Made by a program: the position numbers and the translations under genes. Source: Drosophila persimilis (lineage: Eukaryota > Arthropoda > Insecta > Diptera > Drosophilidae). From it: a stretch of 64,000 bases of DNA. The stretch lies in assembly GCF_003286085.1 (NCBI RefSeq), contig NW_020825294.1, positions 15,584,501 to 15,648,500 on the forward strand. The letters are read 5' to 3'. Shown here piece after piece: positions 20,546 to 32,677 of this stretch (positions are counted from its first letter, which is position 1; the number at the start of each line of letters is the position of its first letter). The notes beneath the pieces are model-generated. The model was not told the DNA's origin. It did no database searches and saw nothing but the letters and a program-made list of their open reading frames with translations.

Positions 20546-21653
20546 TTATACCCGATACTCAAAATGAGTATTGGGGTATATTAGATTTGTGGTAAAAGTG
20601 AATGTGTGTAACGTCCAGAAGGAATCGTTTCCGACCCTATAAAGTATATATATTCTTGATCAGCATCAATAGCCGAGTCGATTGAGCCCTGTCTGTCTGT
20701 CCGTCCGTCCGTCTGTCCGTCTGTCCGTCCCCTTCAGCGCCTAATGCTCAAAGACTATAAGAGCTAGAGCAACAATGTTTTGGATCCAGACTTCTGTGAT
20801 ATGTCACTGCTACAAAAATATTTCAAAACTTTGCCCCGCCCACTTCCGCCCCCACAAAGGGCGAAAATTTGTGGCATCCACAATTTCGACGATATGAGAA
20901 AACTAAAAACGCAGAATCGTAGAAGATGACTATATCTTCTAGAGTGCAAAATCTTAACCAGATCGTATAATTATTATAGCCAGAATCAAGAAAACAATTT
21001 CATTCTTTCTCGCTCTGTCTCTCTCTAACACACAGGTTTCATGGTCGGTTTTGCCAATTGCAAAATATGAGTTCAAGGATCTCAGAACCTATAAGAGCCA
21101 GAGCAACCAAATTTGGTATCCACACTCCTGTGATATCGGACCTTGACCGTTTCGTGTCCAAATTTCGCCACACCCCCTTCCGCCCCCGCAAATGACGAAA
21201 ATCTGATTCAACCACAAATCTCAGAGACTATTAACGCTAGAGTAACCAAATTTGTTATCTGCACTTCAGTTAGATCTCACTATAAAACGTATATCTCAAA
21301 ATTTCGCCCCACCCCCTTCCGCCCCCACAAAGTACGAAAATCTGTTGCATCCACAATATTGCAGATTTGAGAAAACTAAAAACGCAGAATCATAGATAAT
21401 GACCATATCTATCAGATTGCTGAATCTGGATCAGATCAGATCATTTTTATAGCCAAAAGGAACAAATCAATTTGCAGTGGCTACGCAGCGCCCGCCGTCA
21501 CGCTCAGACTGATTTTCTGTCTCTCTCGCACGCACTCTTTGTCGTGTCGTTTAATATTAGCGGCGTCTGCCGGAGGAGAGCCATACTGACTTAGTATCGG
21601 GTATAACCGTAGAGTTGCGGTGTCCGCAGCAACTCACAACGTTTCCCCTCGTT
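20546..21653 (+). mobile_element. DINE-1-like element
   Basis: Complete copy with palindrome, (GTCY)n (20690-20735) and stem-loop. The 3' end has the same rare variants as copy 2 (CGGGTATAACCG and GTTTCCCCTCGTT), and it is followed by the same integrase/envelope block. Confidence 0.88.
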
Positions 21654-21862
21654 ATCATTTGGAAATACGGGTCCATTTTATAATAAACAATTAAATCCCA
21701 GGATGAGGCGACTATTTCAACATCCCCCAAATATATCGAAGTGGAACTGTTCAATTTTTCAATTGACCACTGCGCCGTTCCTCTAGCAGCAATGTTTGCA
21801 TTTGACACTTGGCAACATAACACAAGCATTAACAATGCTGCCATCAGTCCTAGCTTGGACAT
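21654..21862 (-). pseudogene. Envelope N-terminal fragment, second copy
   Basis: Same sequence as 4165-4373, shifted by 17,489 bases: signal peptide, then truncation by the DINE-1 3' end. Confidence 0.55.
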
Positions 21863-23253
21863 TCGAGGTCTACTACGCGTACTTCTGGTCTCTTTTGGAG
21901 TCATTCCTGAGTCTTGCTCTTCTGACTCAATTCCAGCTAATGGACAAATTTTAGTTATAGGTCGTTTTATCAACCCGTCTTGATGTTTTATAGTTACTAC
22001 TCTGACTCTATCGTCCCTACCTTTATGTATTTCTTATATTTTTCCCAAGGGCCATCTAGCTGGGTGACAGGTTTCATCTTTTATTAATACAATCTGTCCT
22101 GTTTTAATATTCTGCATTCCTATTTTCCATTTATTTCTTTGTTGCAGTGTGTGCAAATAATCTTCTTTCCATTTAATCCAAAATTCTCTTTTCATTTTCT
22201 GAATTAATCTCCATCTATCCAGATTCCCGATTTTTTCCTCTGAAATTGTCTCAATCGGGCCAAATATTGGCCTTCCAATTATAAAATGACCTGGTGTTAA
22301 TACATCCAGATCGTCAATATCATTTGTAGCTGTATACAAAGGGCGTGAATTTAGTACCGCTTCAATTTGACATAATAGAGTTGCCATTTCCTCATAGGTT
22401 AAATTATTGTCCCCAATTACCCTTTTAAGTGGTATTTCACTGATTTTACCCAAGCTTCCCAAATACCTCCGAAGTGAGGTCCTGCCCGGGTAATAAAATG
22501 CCACTCGATCTGTTCTCTTTCTAATATTGGAACCACTTTAATGTTGTCTCTGAGGGCTCTGTGGTATTCCTCGTTTAATTTGCGCGAAGCTCCCACAAAG
22601 TTGGTTCCATTATCGGAAAAAATTTTTCCACATATTCCTCTTGAGAAAAATCTTCTAAGTGCAGCTAGAAATGCATCTGAAGTAAGATCGCTGACTACTT
22701 CCAAATGAATAGCTTTTGTCGCCATGCATACGAATACGGCAATATATCCCTTATAGGATTTCTGCCCCCGGTTTTTAGAGCATCGGATATGGTAAGGCCC
22801 GGCGAAGTCTACCCCTGTATTTGTAAACGGGGGCGACATTGTAGCTCTGTGTTTCGGCAGATTTCCCATAATTTGTTCTGCAGTATTCTGTCGATGCCTA
22901 GCACAGGTGACACACTCTTTAAGTTTTTTTTTAAAGCAATTTCTTAGCCTAAATATCCAAAATTTTCGCTGGATATAGTTTCGCATCAGATTAATTCCAC
23001 CGTGAAATGTTTCTTTATGTGCGTTCTTGATAATTAAAGACGTCAAGTGACACTTATCTAAAATCAAATGATCTTTAGCCTGAAATTCCGCGTTGGAGTT
23101 TTGCAATCTACCTCCAACTCGTAACAATCCATCTTTATCTAAGAAAGTATTTAAGCTTAATAGTTTATTTTTTGTTTCTATTTCCTTTTTATTAATTAGG
23201 CTAGCTATTTTTCCTATTAATACTTTGGCGCTCTTAATCTCCTTCACTGCACT
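21863..23253 (-). pseudogene. BEL/Pao integrase, second copy
   Basis: Near-identical repeat of 4374-5764, including the frameshift near 22424 and the in-frame TAA near 22032. Only a few residues differ, for example KDHLILD for KDPLILD, CARHRQ for CARYRQ and GNLPKH for GNMPKH. Core residues Asp (GVDFAGPY), Asp (FSDNGTNF) and Glu (GIWEAW) are present. Confidence 0.88.
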
Positions 23254-23409
23254 ATGGTCCAGACGTCGTTTTTTTTGACATAAAAGTTTTAAAGCTAGAG
23301 CCTTGAAACTTTGCACAATTATTTTGAGTTTTTTTGTAAAATTTCGGTTTTGGTTTTTTTTAGATTCGACCACGCCATCACCCCCTTCCCAGCACGTCAG
23401 ATTTGTTTA
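23254..23409. other. Short AT-rich repeat piece
   Basis: Copy of the unidentified unit at 5765-5920 (AAAGCTAGAGCCTTGAAACT). It bridges integrase and RT fragments where the rest of RT and RNase H would be, so it marks an internal deletion of the Pao copy. Confidence 0.5.
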
Positions 23410-23837
23410 TTGCAACAAGCACCCTGGTTGCTAAGTAGGGTGCTGAAGCTGTACCGTACGTAACGGTTGTAAGTTTATAATCTTTTATCTTTTCGTTTGG
23501 GTTATCTCTCCAAATTATATGCAAATATTGTTGATCGTCTTTATCAACATTAATTTGCCGGTACATTTTTTCACTGTCCGCAGATATTACAAATGGCCAT
23601 TTACGCCATTTCACCATAATATCGAAGTTATCTTTTTGGAGCCTTGGTCCAACCCACATGATATCATTTAAACTTTTATTGTTTGTGGTTTTTGCTGAAG
23701 CATCGAAAACCACCCTCAGCTTTGTCGTTAGACTGGAATCTCTTGTGACTCCTTGATGGGGTAAATAATATTTCCCATCTTCTTTGGACTCTACCATATG
23801 TCCTAAGTTTTTATATTCATGCATGAACTTTACATAA
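23410..23837 (-). pseudogene. BEL/Pao RT fragment, cut before motif C
   Basis: Same RT region as 17227-17796 (LRVVFDASAKT, SADSEKMYRQI, TYGTASAPYLATRV) but it stops at LVAI and joins the repeat piece at 23409. Motif C is absent. The right end is cut by the DINE-1 at 23838. Confidence 0.87.
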
Positions 23838-24961
23838 TTATACCCGATACTCAAAATGAGTATTGGGGTATATTAGATTTGTGGTAAAAGTGGATGTGTG
23901 TAACGTCCAGAAGGAATCCTTTCCGACCCCATAAAGTATATATATTCTTGATCAGCATCAATAGCCGAGTCGATTGAGCCATGTCTGTCTGTCCGTCTGT
24001 CCGTCCGTCCGTCTGTCCGTTCATCCGTCTGTCCGTCCCCTTCAGCGCCTAGTGCTCAAAGACTATAAAAGCTAGAGCAACGATGTTTTGGATCCAGACT
24101 TCTGTGATATGTCACTGTTACAAGAATATTTCAAAACTTCGCCCCGCCCACTTCCGCCCCCACAAAGGTCGAAAATCTGTGGCATCCACATTTTTAAAGA
24201 TACGATAAAACCAAAAACGCAGAATCGTAGAAGATGACTATATCTTCTAGAGTGCAAAATCTGAACGAGATCGTATAATTATTATAGCCAGAATCAAGAA
24301 AACAATTTCATTCTTTCTCGCTCTGTCTCTCTCTAACACACAGCTTTCATGGTTGGTTTTGCCAATTGCAAAATATGAGTTCAAGGATCTCAGAACCTAT
24401 AAGAGCCAGAGCAACCAAATTTGGTATCCACACTCCTGTGATATCGGACCTTGACCATTTTGTGTCAAAATTTCGCCACACCCCCTTCCGCCCCCGCAAA
24501 GGACGAAAATCGGGGGCATCCACAAATCTCAGAGACTATTAACGCTAGAGCAACCAAATTTAGTATTCGCACTCCTGTTAGATCTCACTATAAAACGTAT
24601 ATCTCAAAATTTCGCCCCACCCCCTTCCGCCCACACAAAGGACGAAAATCTGTTGCATCCACAATATTGAGGATACGAAAAAACTAAAAACGCAGAATCA
24701 TAGATAATGATCATATCTATCAGATTGCTGAATCTGGATCAGATCAGATAATTTTTATAGCCAAAGGGAACAAATCAATTTGAACTGGCTACGCAGCGCC
24801 CGACGTCACGCTCAGACTGATTTTCTGTCTCTCTCGCACGCACTCTTTGTCGTGTCGTTTAATATTAGCGTCGTCTGCCGGAGGAGAGCCATACTGATCT
24901 AGTATCGGGTATAACTGTAGAGTTGCGGTGTCCGCAGCAACTCACAACTTTCCCCCTCGTT
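23838..24961 (+). mobile_element. DINE-1-like element
   Basis: Complete: 5' palindrome, (GTCY)n (23983-24037), stem-loop and CTTTCCCCCTCGTT end. Confidence 0.88.
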
Positions 24962-25689
24962 TTCTTTTAATGTTTTATTATTGCTGAGATTTCTTTCTAA
25001 ACTGTAAAATCGCGCTATAGCTTGGGGTTTTGAATCTCCTAGATCCTTTTCTATTTTAAATGGTATTTTAACCACATACCTACCATTTTCATCTCTTCTT
25101 GTTGTTTCCAAGAAATGCTCCTCGCACACATCTTCTTCTACGTCATTCTTTTCACTTTCCAATTCCCAGAACCGCTCTAAGTCCCCAACTTCAATTGTTG
25201 TCGCTACAATAAATTTATCAGCTTTTGATTTGGTGAACCGGATATAATCCATCCGAATTCTGTATTGTGCCCAAGTAATCCTTATATTTTTACGACTCCG
25301 TCTTTTAAAATATGGGTATACAAATCTATTCCAATTATTACATCTACCCTACTTGGTTTGTTAAAGTTAGGGTCTGCCAACACATAATCTTGCCACTTAG
25401 TTTTGTCAATATTGAAAGACTTTAATGGTAAAGCTTTCATCAGTTTCGGAAGAATAATTGCTTCAATATTTAGAGGACCTTTATTATAATCACGAGTTTT
25501 TACCGATAAAGTAACTTTGTACTTTGAAGTGCAAGAGTCTGTAGATGACACTCCACTTACCTCGCTGTTCGCGCTTTTTCGTACTAAGTTTAATATTTGC
25601 GCAGATTCTTCTGAAATTATGGTACATTGTGACCCACAATCAATGAGAGCTCTAAGGTTTTCTTGGACGTTGAAATGCAATGACTGCAT
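24962..25689 (-). pseudogene. BEL/Pao protease and linker, unit 1
   Basis: Pao-type retropepsin (DUF1758) on the minus strand. The active site is RALIDCGSQCTII (Asp at about 25640; Cys replaces the usual Ser), and the closing motif is VDVIIGIDLY. After a TAA at about 25282 the conserved NTEFGWIISG follows in the same frame, then a frameshift leads to the linker DLERFWELESEKND ... RYVVKIPFKIEKDLG ... RFYSLE. It ends at the DINE-1 at 24961. The upstream gag is missing; the frame starts at MQSLHFNVQ. Confidence 0.85.
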
Positions 25690-26256
25690 GACTAAAATCT
25701 TTCAAGAGGCGATGCAGTTACTGCACCGTCAAGTGGCCCGTGTGAAACCAGCGGAAGGCTGTTACGCGCGGATCCCAGGCAAAACGAAGCCCTCCTGCAA
25801 GAAAGATAGCTATTAGACTAACATTCGAGGAAAATTAGCACTAAATTTACTAAGAAACTAAGCATGCAATCAAAATACAAATATCACTACAATTACTAAT
25901 TACTAGAAAGGTGTGTAAGGATTAGTAATTTAATAAGAGGAAGAGAATTAGTGGTGGATATTGTTCGGAGCAGAACCCAGCCGATTAGCTGCTTGCCAAA
26001 CAGCACCTAATTCTTGGCCCTCAGCCGCTTATCTTGTTTGTTACTTATGTCTATGTCACTCATTTGTTTGTTAAAGCTTTGCGCTGGCTTGCTCTGCTAA
26101 ACGCTCTCTGCCAGCTCGCTCTTCGCTATCTCCGCTTTGCGTCTGCCTACCGACGTCTGCCGAGCGAAGCTGCGCTTAGCGATCGGAGCGGCAATGTAAA
26201 GGGCAGGCAAGCCACACTTGCAATTTGGATTTCACGCATTAAAGTACATATCGTAA
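25690..26256 (-). other. Probable BEL/Pao LTR and leader, unit 1
   Basis: Non-coding on both strands. It lies directly upstream of the protease fragment and is repeated with it at 32678, 35052 and 43144. It contains a GCTCGCTCTTCGCTATCTCC-type GC block and an AT-rich block. A minus-strand TGTACTTTAATGCG at 26248 could be the LTR start, and CTTTCTTGCAG at about 25800 looks like a splice acceptor. The LTR call is inference from position. Confidence 0.4.
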
Positions 26257-27834
26257 TTTTATTTCTGCGCCGAGTTTTATTTAATTCGAAATAATTAGTC
26301 GGCCGATTGGGGATAAAAAACATTATCTCCATAGATATAATATGGTAGAGGGAATTATAATCCGAGCATAAGACCCTAAACGGTTCATGCAAGGAATAAC
26401 TCGATCTACAAAGTGGAAGAAACAACGGTATTAAATTTCTAGTCAGTCTAATAGGAATCGTGAAGTTTATGCGGCTCAACAGATCAGGGCTGTCTATGTC
26501 ACCCCTGATCAAGTTGTGCATAAATATCACACCAAGCATTTTTCTACGGTTAACTAAGGATGGGAGGTTTAATAAATAAGGCAATAGTAGTCTACTAGAG
26601 TAAGATGGAAGTCTTACACCCGCATCCCATTTAAGGCCCCGCAGAGCAAAGCGTAAAAAGTTTTTCTGTACTGATTTTATACGGTCCTGGTGTACTTTGT
26701 ACTGAGGGCACCATACGCAGGAGCCGGACGAACTAGCGTAGTATAGAGAGTCTTTGTTATAAAGGGGTCGTCAAATTCTTTTGACCACCTCTTTATAAAC
26801 CCAAGCACGCCCATGGCCTTATTTACCATGGTAGAAATGTGTTCGGAAAACTTTAACTTGGGGTCTAACATAACACCCAGATCATCCACCAGGGTAATTC
26901 TCTCAAGAGAACCACCAAATAGGGTGTAGGGCTAGAACGATGAAATGTCATAACTTTGCATTTCGCGGCATTAAGGTGTAACAAGTTTGCACAACACCAT
27001 GACTGAAAGCTATTGAGATCGGATTGCAAGCGAGAATGAAATGAAATGTCCTTGTACTGGACACAGAGTTTAACATCATCCGCATACATAAGTACTCGAG
27101 AGTATGTTAATACTGAAGGCAAGTCATTAATAAAGAGTGTGAAGAGTAAGGGGCCTAGATGGCTGCCCTGTGGTACTCCCGAAGAAACCTTTACTTGTAA
27201 AGAGAGGGAGTTTTTGAAGAGGACTCTTTGAGACCTAGAACAAAGATAGCTAGAAATCCATCTCAGGAGGTTGGGCGGAAACCCTAAAAGGTCAAGTTTA
27301 TGTGCTAAAAGGGAATGGTTTACAGAGTCGAATGCTTTACTAAAGTCGGTGTAAATAACATCCGTCTGTAAGTTACCTTGAAAGCCTTTAATAATGAAAG
27401 AGGTAAACTCTAACAAGTTCGTGTTGGGTGATCGCCGCTTCAAAAATCAATGCCGAGTGGGAGATATAAGGGACTTGCAGAGATGTTGCAAGTGCGGAGT
27501 TAAAACCTTCTCAAACCTTTTAGGAATAGCGGATAACTTTGCTATACCTCTATAATTGTTTCCATCAGACTTGCTACTTTTTTTATGGAGTGGAATTATA
27601 AACGATTCCTTCCAGATCGGGGGGAAGCAAGAAGAATCAATGGACAGTGTGAATAGTTTATGGGTATGAATGACCAGAGTAGCTTTCCTCAGAATTCCAA
27701 AGGTCGGCAATTGCCTGATCATTATTTGCCGACGTATTACGAAACGATAGCGAGGATGAGTGTGCGGACGTTCTACGCTTACTGAAAAACGTATCCTGCG
27801 TCGAGATGTTTGTGTTGTAATGAATCACATGTTT
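26257..27834 (-). pseudogene. Jockey/CR1-type non-LTR reverse transcriptase, unit 1
   Basis: Minus-strand RT of a non-LTR element without its endonuclease start. Order: IWKESFIIPLHKK ... NNYRGIAKLSAIPKRFEK, VIYTDFSKAFDSVNH (motif A), SSGVPQGSHLGPLLF (motif B), LMYADDVKLCV (motif C, YADD codons 27075-27086), then the C-terminal region DLGVMLDPKLKFSEHI and NKAMGVLGFIKRW. It is broken by several frameshifts (near 27445, 26945, 26750). The 3' end has AATAAA and no poly(A). The clade is chosen by the pattern of the C-terminal part; no search was possible. Copies: 36708 and 44601. Confidence 0.87.
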
Positions 27835-29089
27835 GTGTGAAATCTAATTGGTAATTTTACTTTTTAAAAAAGTCTATACAGATAATGCGATCGCTTGGTA
27901 TTGGGAAATTTTGTTCGACTGTATGAAAGTCGTGCGGAATGACATATTTTCCTGTAGATAACTCTACGAATGTTAAACCTTTAGAAAAAACTGAACCTTC
28001 ACCAATTCCAGATATTTGTGTTGATATAAATGAGTTAACATGTTCAAATGTATGAAGGTTTTCTTTTATCACAGATATGTCTGCACCAGTGTCTAATAAT
28101 AAATGTTTTTTTCATTATTTACTTTAATGAAGATAATGAGATCTAAATTAACTAATCGTACATTAATTTTTTCGCTTTTGAATATATTAAGGGGAGTTCT
28201 GGTTTTCCGAGATACTTTGAGTAACTCGAACATGGCTGTTGTTATTGTGGCTGCTATAGTCTCGGTTGGAATTATTCCTTCCTCGGCTATGGCCACGGAA
28301 ATTTCCTCTGAAATTTTCCCTACTTATTATAATTCTTACTGGGGTAATTTTGGGAGTTTGAGTAATAATTACCTCGACTGCTAGGTCTACACCCTTGGAT
28401 ATAGCGGAAATTATCACCTCTACCAGTTCTACCTCTATTATATCATACAGTGCTTGCACTTCCGGACATTTAATGGCTTCATTCATTGTTTTGAATGTGC
28501 CAGCCTTAAGTATGGTTTTTAGTCTATAATGTTCACAATTTTTGACCATGGTAGCTATGGCTTCTTTAGTGCTGAATGTATCAGGGCTCAGGGCTTAGTC
28601 CTTCATCAATATACGAAGACTCGAGCAGTTATCGTACATTTTCGATTTCATTAGCAAATTGGGTTGCTGTTTTGCCTTTTTGGTAAACATTTCCCATTTT
28701 TGCTTTGACAAGGTCGGATTTTTCACCGACGATTGTTGTCTGTAATTTATTGATGATTGTATCAATTGTAAGTTCATTTTTGACCGTGTAGAGCGCGGAG
28801 CCAATTATTTTTGATTTAATTACCTCAATGGCAACTTTCTCATAAGATCCCTTTGTTAGGTTGACCAGGCTTTGTAGGTTTTGTTGCATTGACTGTTATG
28901 GTCGTTTGTTATCTTATTTTTGTGCTCATTTATTAATTGATAAATGTTGTTATATTGCGCAAATAATATGGTTATGTGGTGAACTAGCGTGTCGACTTTT
29001 ATAATTGCATCTTTATTAAGGCTCTTGTAAGATTTTTGAAATTTGTCTTTAAAATTATTTATTTGTCGAGCTAATTCACTCCATTCCAT
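27835..29089 (-). pseudogene. Ty3/gypsy gag and protease fragment, unit 1
   Basis: A gypsy-group element (412/mdg1/blood-like) different from the RING elements. Gag starts MEWSELARQINNFKDKFQKS at 29089 and continues SALYTVKNELTIDTIINKLQ, GEKSDLVKAKMGNVYQKGKT, to an Arg/Gly-rich end (RGNFRGHSRGRNN) without a zinc knuckle. The protease reads LLLDTGADISVIKE with the Asp-Thr-Gly codons at 28082-28093, then IPSDRIICIDFFKK. Breaks include a frameshift in the T7 run at 28107-28113, one near 28880, and a TAA after DFFKK. RT is missing; the left end joins the non-LTR piece. Confidence 0.8.
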
Positions 29090-29184
29090 AGCTATAAGTT
29101 ATATTTGAGGAAAAAATAAAATTGTGCGCTACTTTTTTTTTTTTTTTTTGTCTAAATCATTGATGTATTTTTCAAAATGATGTA
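29090..29184. other. Poly(T)-containing spacer
   Basis: Gypsy-type leader remnant with a T17 run (29133-29149). The same spacer follows gag in units 2 and 3. Confidence 0.5.
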
Positions 29185-30288
29185 TAACTTAAAATGAGTA
29201 TTGGGGTATATTAGATTTTGTGGTAAAAGTGGATGTGTGTAACGTCCAGAAGGAATCCTTTCCCACCCCATAAAGTATATATATTCTTGATCAGCATCAA
29301 TAGCCGAGTCGATTGAGCCATGTCTGTCTGTCCGTCTGTCCGTCCGTCCGTCCGTCTGTCCGTCCCCCTCAGCGCCTAGTGCTCAAAGACTATAAGAGCT
29401 AGAGCAACGATGTTTTGCATCCAGACTTCTGTGATATCTCACTGCTACAAGAATATTTCAAAACTTCGCCTCGCCCACTTTCGCCCACACAAAAGGCGAA
29501 AGTCCGTGGCATAAACAACTTCGACGATACGAAAAAACTAAAAGCGCAAAATCGTAGAAGATGACTATATCTTCTAGAGTGCAAAATCGGAACCAGATCG
29601 TATAATTATTATAGCCAGAATCAAGAAAACAATTTCATTCTTTCTCGCTCTGTCTCTCTCTAACACACAGCTTTCATGGTCGGTTTTGCCAATTGCAAAA
29701 TATGAGTTCAAGGATCTCAGAACCTATAAGAGCCAGAGCAACCAAATTTGGTATCCACACTCCTGTGATATCGGACCTTCACCATTTTGTGTCACAATTT
29801 CGCCACACTCCCTTCTGCCCCCGCAAAGGACGAAAGTCTGAGGCATCCACAAATCTCAGAGACTATTAAGGCTAGAGTAACCAAATTTGGTACACACACT
29901 CCTTTAAGATGTCACTATAAAACGTATATCTCAAAATTTCGACCCATCCCCTTCCGCCCCCACAAAGGACGAAAATCGGTTGCATCCACAATATTGCAGA
30001 TTCGAGAAAACTAAAAACCCACAATCATAGATAACGACCATATCTCTTAGATTGCTGAATCTGGATCAGATCGGATCATTTTTATAGCCAAAAGGAACAA
30101 ATCAATTTGAAGTGGCTACGCAGCGCCCGACGTCACGCTCAGACTGATTTTCTGTCTCTCTCGCACGCACTCTTTGTCGTGTCGTTTAATATTAGCGTCG
30201 TCTGCCGGAGGAGAGCCAGACTGACTTAGTATCGAGTATAACTGTAGAGTTGCGGTGTACGCAGCAACTCACAACGTTCCCCCCCGTT
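29185..30288 (+). mobile_element. DINE-1-like element, left arm of palindrome lost
   Basis: Begins AAAATGAGTATTGGGGTATA without the usual ATACCCGATACTC. The rest is normal, with (GTCY)n at 29325-29365, and ends in the stem-loop and CCCCCCCGTT. Confidence 0.87.
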
Positions 30289-30858
30289 TAAGTTAAACCC
30301 AACCTTATGAAACTCCCGGGTTACTTCCTTTACATGCTTTTTAACATCCAGTATCGTGTCGGCACCTGTCATCAGGTCATATCATTCTTTATGATTTCCC
30401 TAATTGCTTGATTTTTGCAATTATCTGCTATTGCAACAAGCACCCTGGTTGCTAAGTAGAGTGCTGAAGCTGTACCGTACTTAACGGTTGTAAGTTTATA
30501 ATCTTTTATCTTTTCGTTTGGGTTATCTCTTTAAATTATATGCAAATATTGTTGATCGTCCTTATCAACATTAATTTGCCGGTAAATTTTTTCAATGTCC
30601 GCAGATATTACAAATGGCCATTTACGCCCTTTCCTCATAATATCGAAGATATCTTTTTGGAGCCTTGGTCCAACCCACATGATATCATTTAAACTTTTAT
30701 TGTTTGTGGTTTTTGCTGAAGCATCGAAAACCACCCTCAGCTTTGTCGTTAGACTGGAATCTCTTATGACTCCTTGATGGGGTAAATAATATTTCCCATC
30801 TTCTTTGGACTCTACCATATGTCCTAAGTTTTTATATTCATGCATGAACTTTACATAA
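30289..30858 (-). pseudogene. BEL/Pao RT fragment, unit 1
   Basis: Same piece as 17227-17796, with the shared 10-base loss of YMDD. It also has TGG changed to TAA after YLHII, a stop shared only with 40730 and 48508, which shows these three descend from one copy. Confidence 0.87.
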
Positions 30859-31949
30859 TTATACCCGATACTCAAAATGAGTATTGGGGTATATTAGATT
30901 TGTGGTAAAAGTGGATGTGTGTAACGTCCAGAAGGAATCGTTTCCGACCCCATAAAGTATATATATTCTTGATCAGCATCAATAGCCGAGTCGATTGAGC
31001 CATGTCTGTCTGTCCGTGTGTCCGTCCGTCCGTCTGTCCGTCTGTCCGTCCCCTTCAGCGCCTAGTGCTCAAAGACTATAAAAGCTAGAGCAACGATGTT
31101 TTGGATCCAGACTTCTGTGATATGTCACTGTTACAAGAATATTTCAAAACTTCGCCCCGCCCACTTCCGCCCCCACAAAGGACGAAAATCTGTAGCATCC
31201 ACATTTTTAAAGATACGATAAAACCAAAAACGCAGAATCGTAGAGGATGACTTTATCTTCTAGAGTGTGAAATCTCAACCAGATCGTATAATTATTATAG
31301 CCAGAATCAAGAAAACAGTTTCATTCTTTCTCGCTCTGTCTCTCTCTAACGCACAGGTTTCATGGTCGGTTTTGCCAATTTCAAAATATGATTTCAAGGA
31401 TCTTAGAACTAATAAGAGCCAGAGCAACTAAATTTGGTATCCACACTCCTGTGATATCGGATCTTGACCATTTTGTGTCAAAATTTCGCCCCCTTCCGCC
31501 CCCGCAAAGGACGAAAATCTGGGGCATCCACAAATCTCAGAGACTATTAATCACACTCACTATAAAAGATCTCACTATAAAACGTATATCTCAAAATTTC
31601 GACCCCTTTCCCTTCCGCCCACACAAAGGACGAAAATCTGTTGCATCCACAATATTGAGGATACGAAAAAACTAAAAACGCAGAATCATAGATAATGAGC
31701 ATATCTATCAGATTGCTAAATCTGGATCAGATCAGATCATTTTTATAGCCAAAGGGAACAAATCAATTTGAACTGGCTACGCAGCGCCCGACGTCACGCT
31801 CAGACTGATTTTCTGTCTCTCTCGCACGCACTCTTTGTCGTGTCGTTTAATATTAGCGTCGTCTGCCGGAGGAGAGCCATACTGATCTAGTATCGGGTAT
31901 AACTGTAGAGTTGCGGTGTCCGCAGCAACTCACAACTTTCCTCCTCGTT
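30859..31949 (+). mobile_element. DINE-1-like element
   Basis: Complete. Diagnostic variants: GTCCGTGTGTCC in the microsatellite, GTGTGAAATCTC at about 31266, AACAGTTTCATTC, and the short GACCCCTTTCCC block. The last three recur in the DINE-1 at 33245. Confidence 0.88.
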
Positions 31950-32677
31950 TTCTTTTAATGTTTTATTATTGCTGAGATTTCTTTCTAAACTGTAAAATCG
32001 CGCTATAGCTTGGGGTTTTGAATCTCCTAGATCCTTTTCTATTTTAAATGGTATTTTAACCACATACCTACCATTCTCATCTCTTCTTGTTGTTTCCAAG
32101 AAATGCTCCTCGCACACATCTTCTTTTACGTCATTCTTTTCACTTTCCAATTCCCAGAACCGCTCTAAGTCCCCAACTTCAATTGTTGTCGCTACAATAA
32201 ATTTATCAGCTTTTGATTTGGTGAACCGGATATAATCCATCCGAATTCTGTATTGTGCCCAAGTAATCCTTATATTTTTACTACTCCGTCTTTTAAAATA
32301 TGGGTATACAAATCTATTCCAATTATTACATCTACCCTACTTGGTTTGTTAAAGTTAGAGTCTGCCAACACATAATCTTGCCACTTAGTTTTGTCAATAT
32401 TGAAAGACTTTAATGGTAAAGCTTTCATCAGTTTCGGAAGAATAATTGCTTCAATATTTAGAGGACCTTTATTATAATCACGAGTTTTTACCGATAAAGT
32501 AACTTTGTACTTTGAAGTGCAAGAGTCTGTAGATGACACTCCACTTACCTCGGTGTTCGCGCTTTTTCGTACTAAGTTTAATATTTGCGCAGATTCTTCT
32601 GAAATTATGGTACATTGTGACCCACAATCAATGAGAGCTCTAAGGTTTTCTTGGACGTTGAAATGCAATGACTGCAT
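31950..32677 (-). pseudogene. BEL/Pao protease and linker, unit 2a
   Basis: Copy of 24962-25689 with LIDCGSQC and VIIGIDLY, the same stop after DGVVKI and the same frameshift. Differences include DVKEDV for DVEEDV and ADSNFN for ADPNFN. Confidence 0.85.

Noticed and set aside
25800-25815. Splice acceptor (CTTTCTTGCAG, minus strand) as proof of a spliced gene
   Set aside because: A single short match in presumed LTR/leader DNA; no donor or exon structure found.
26865-27443. Penelope-type RT
   Set aside because: The motifs (FSKAFDSVNH, SGVPQGSHLGPLLF, YADD) and the C-terminal pattern are those of Jockey/CR1 non-LTR elements; no GIY-YIG domain is present.
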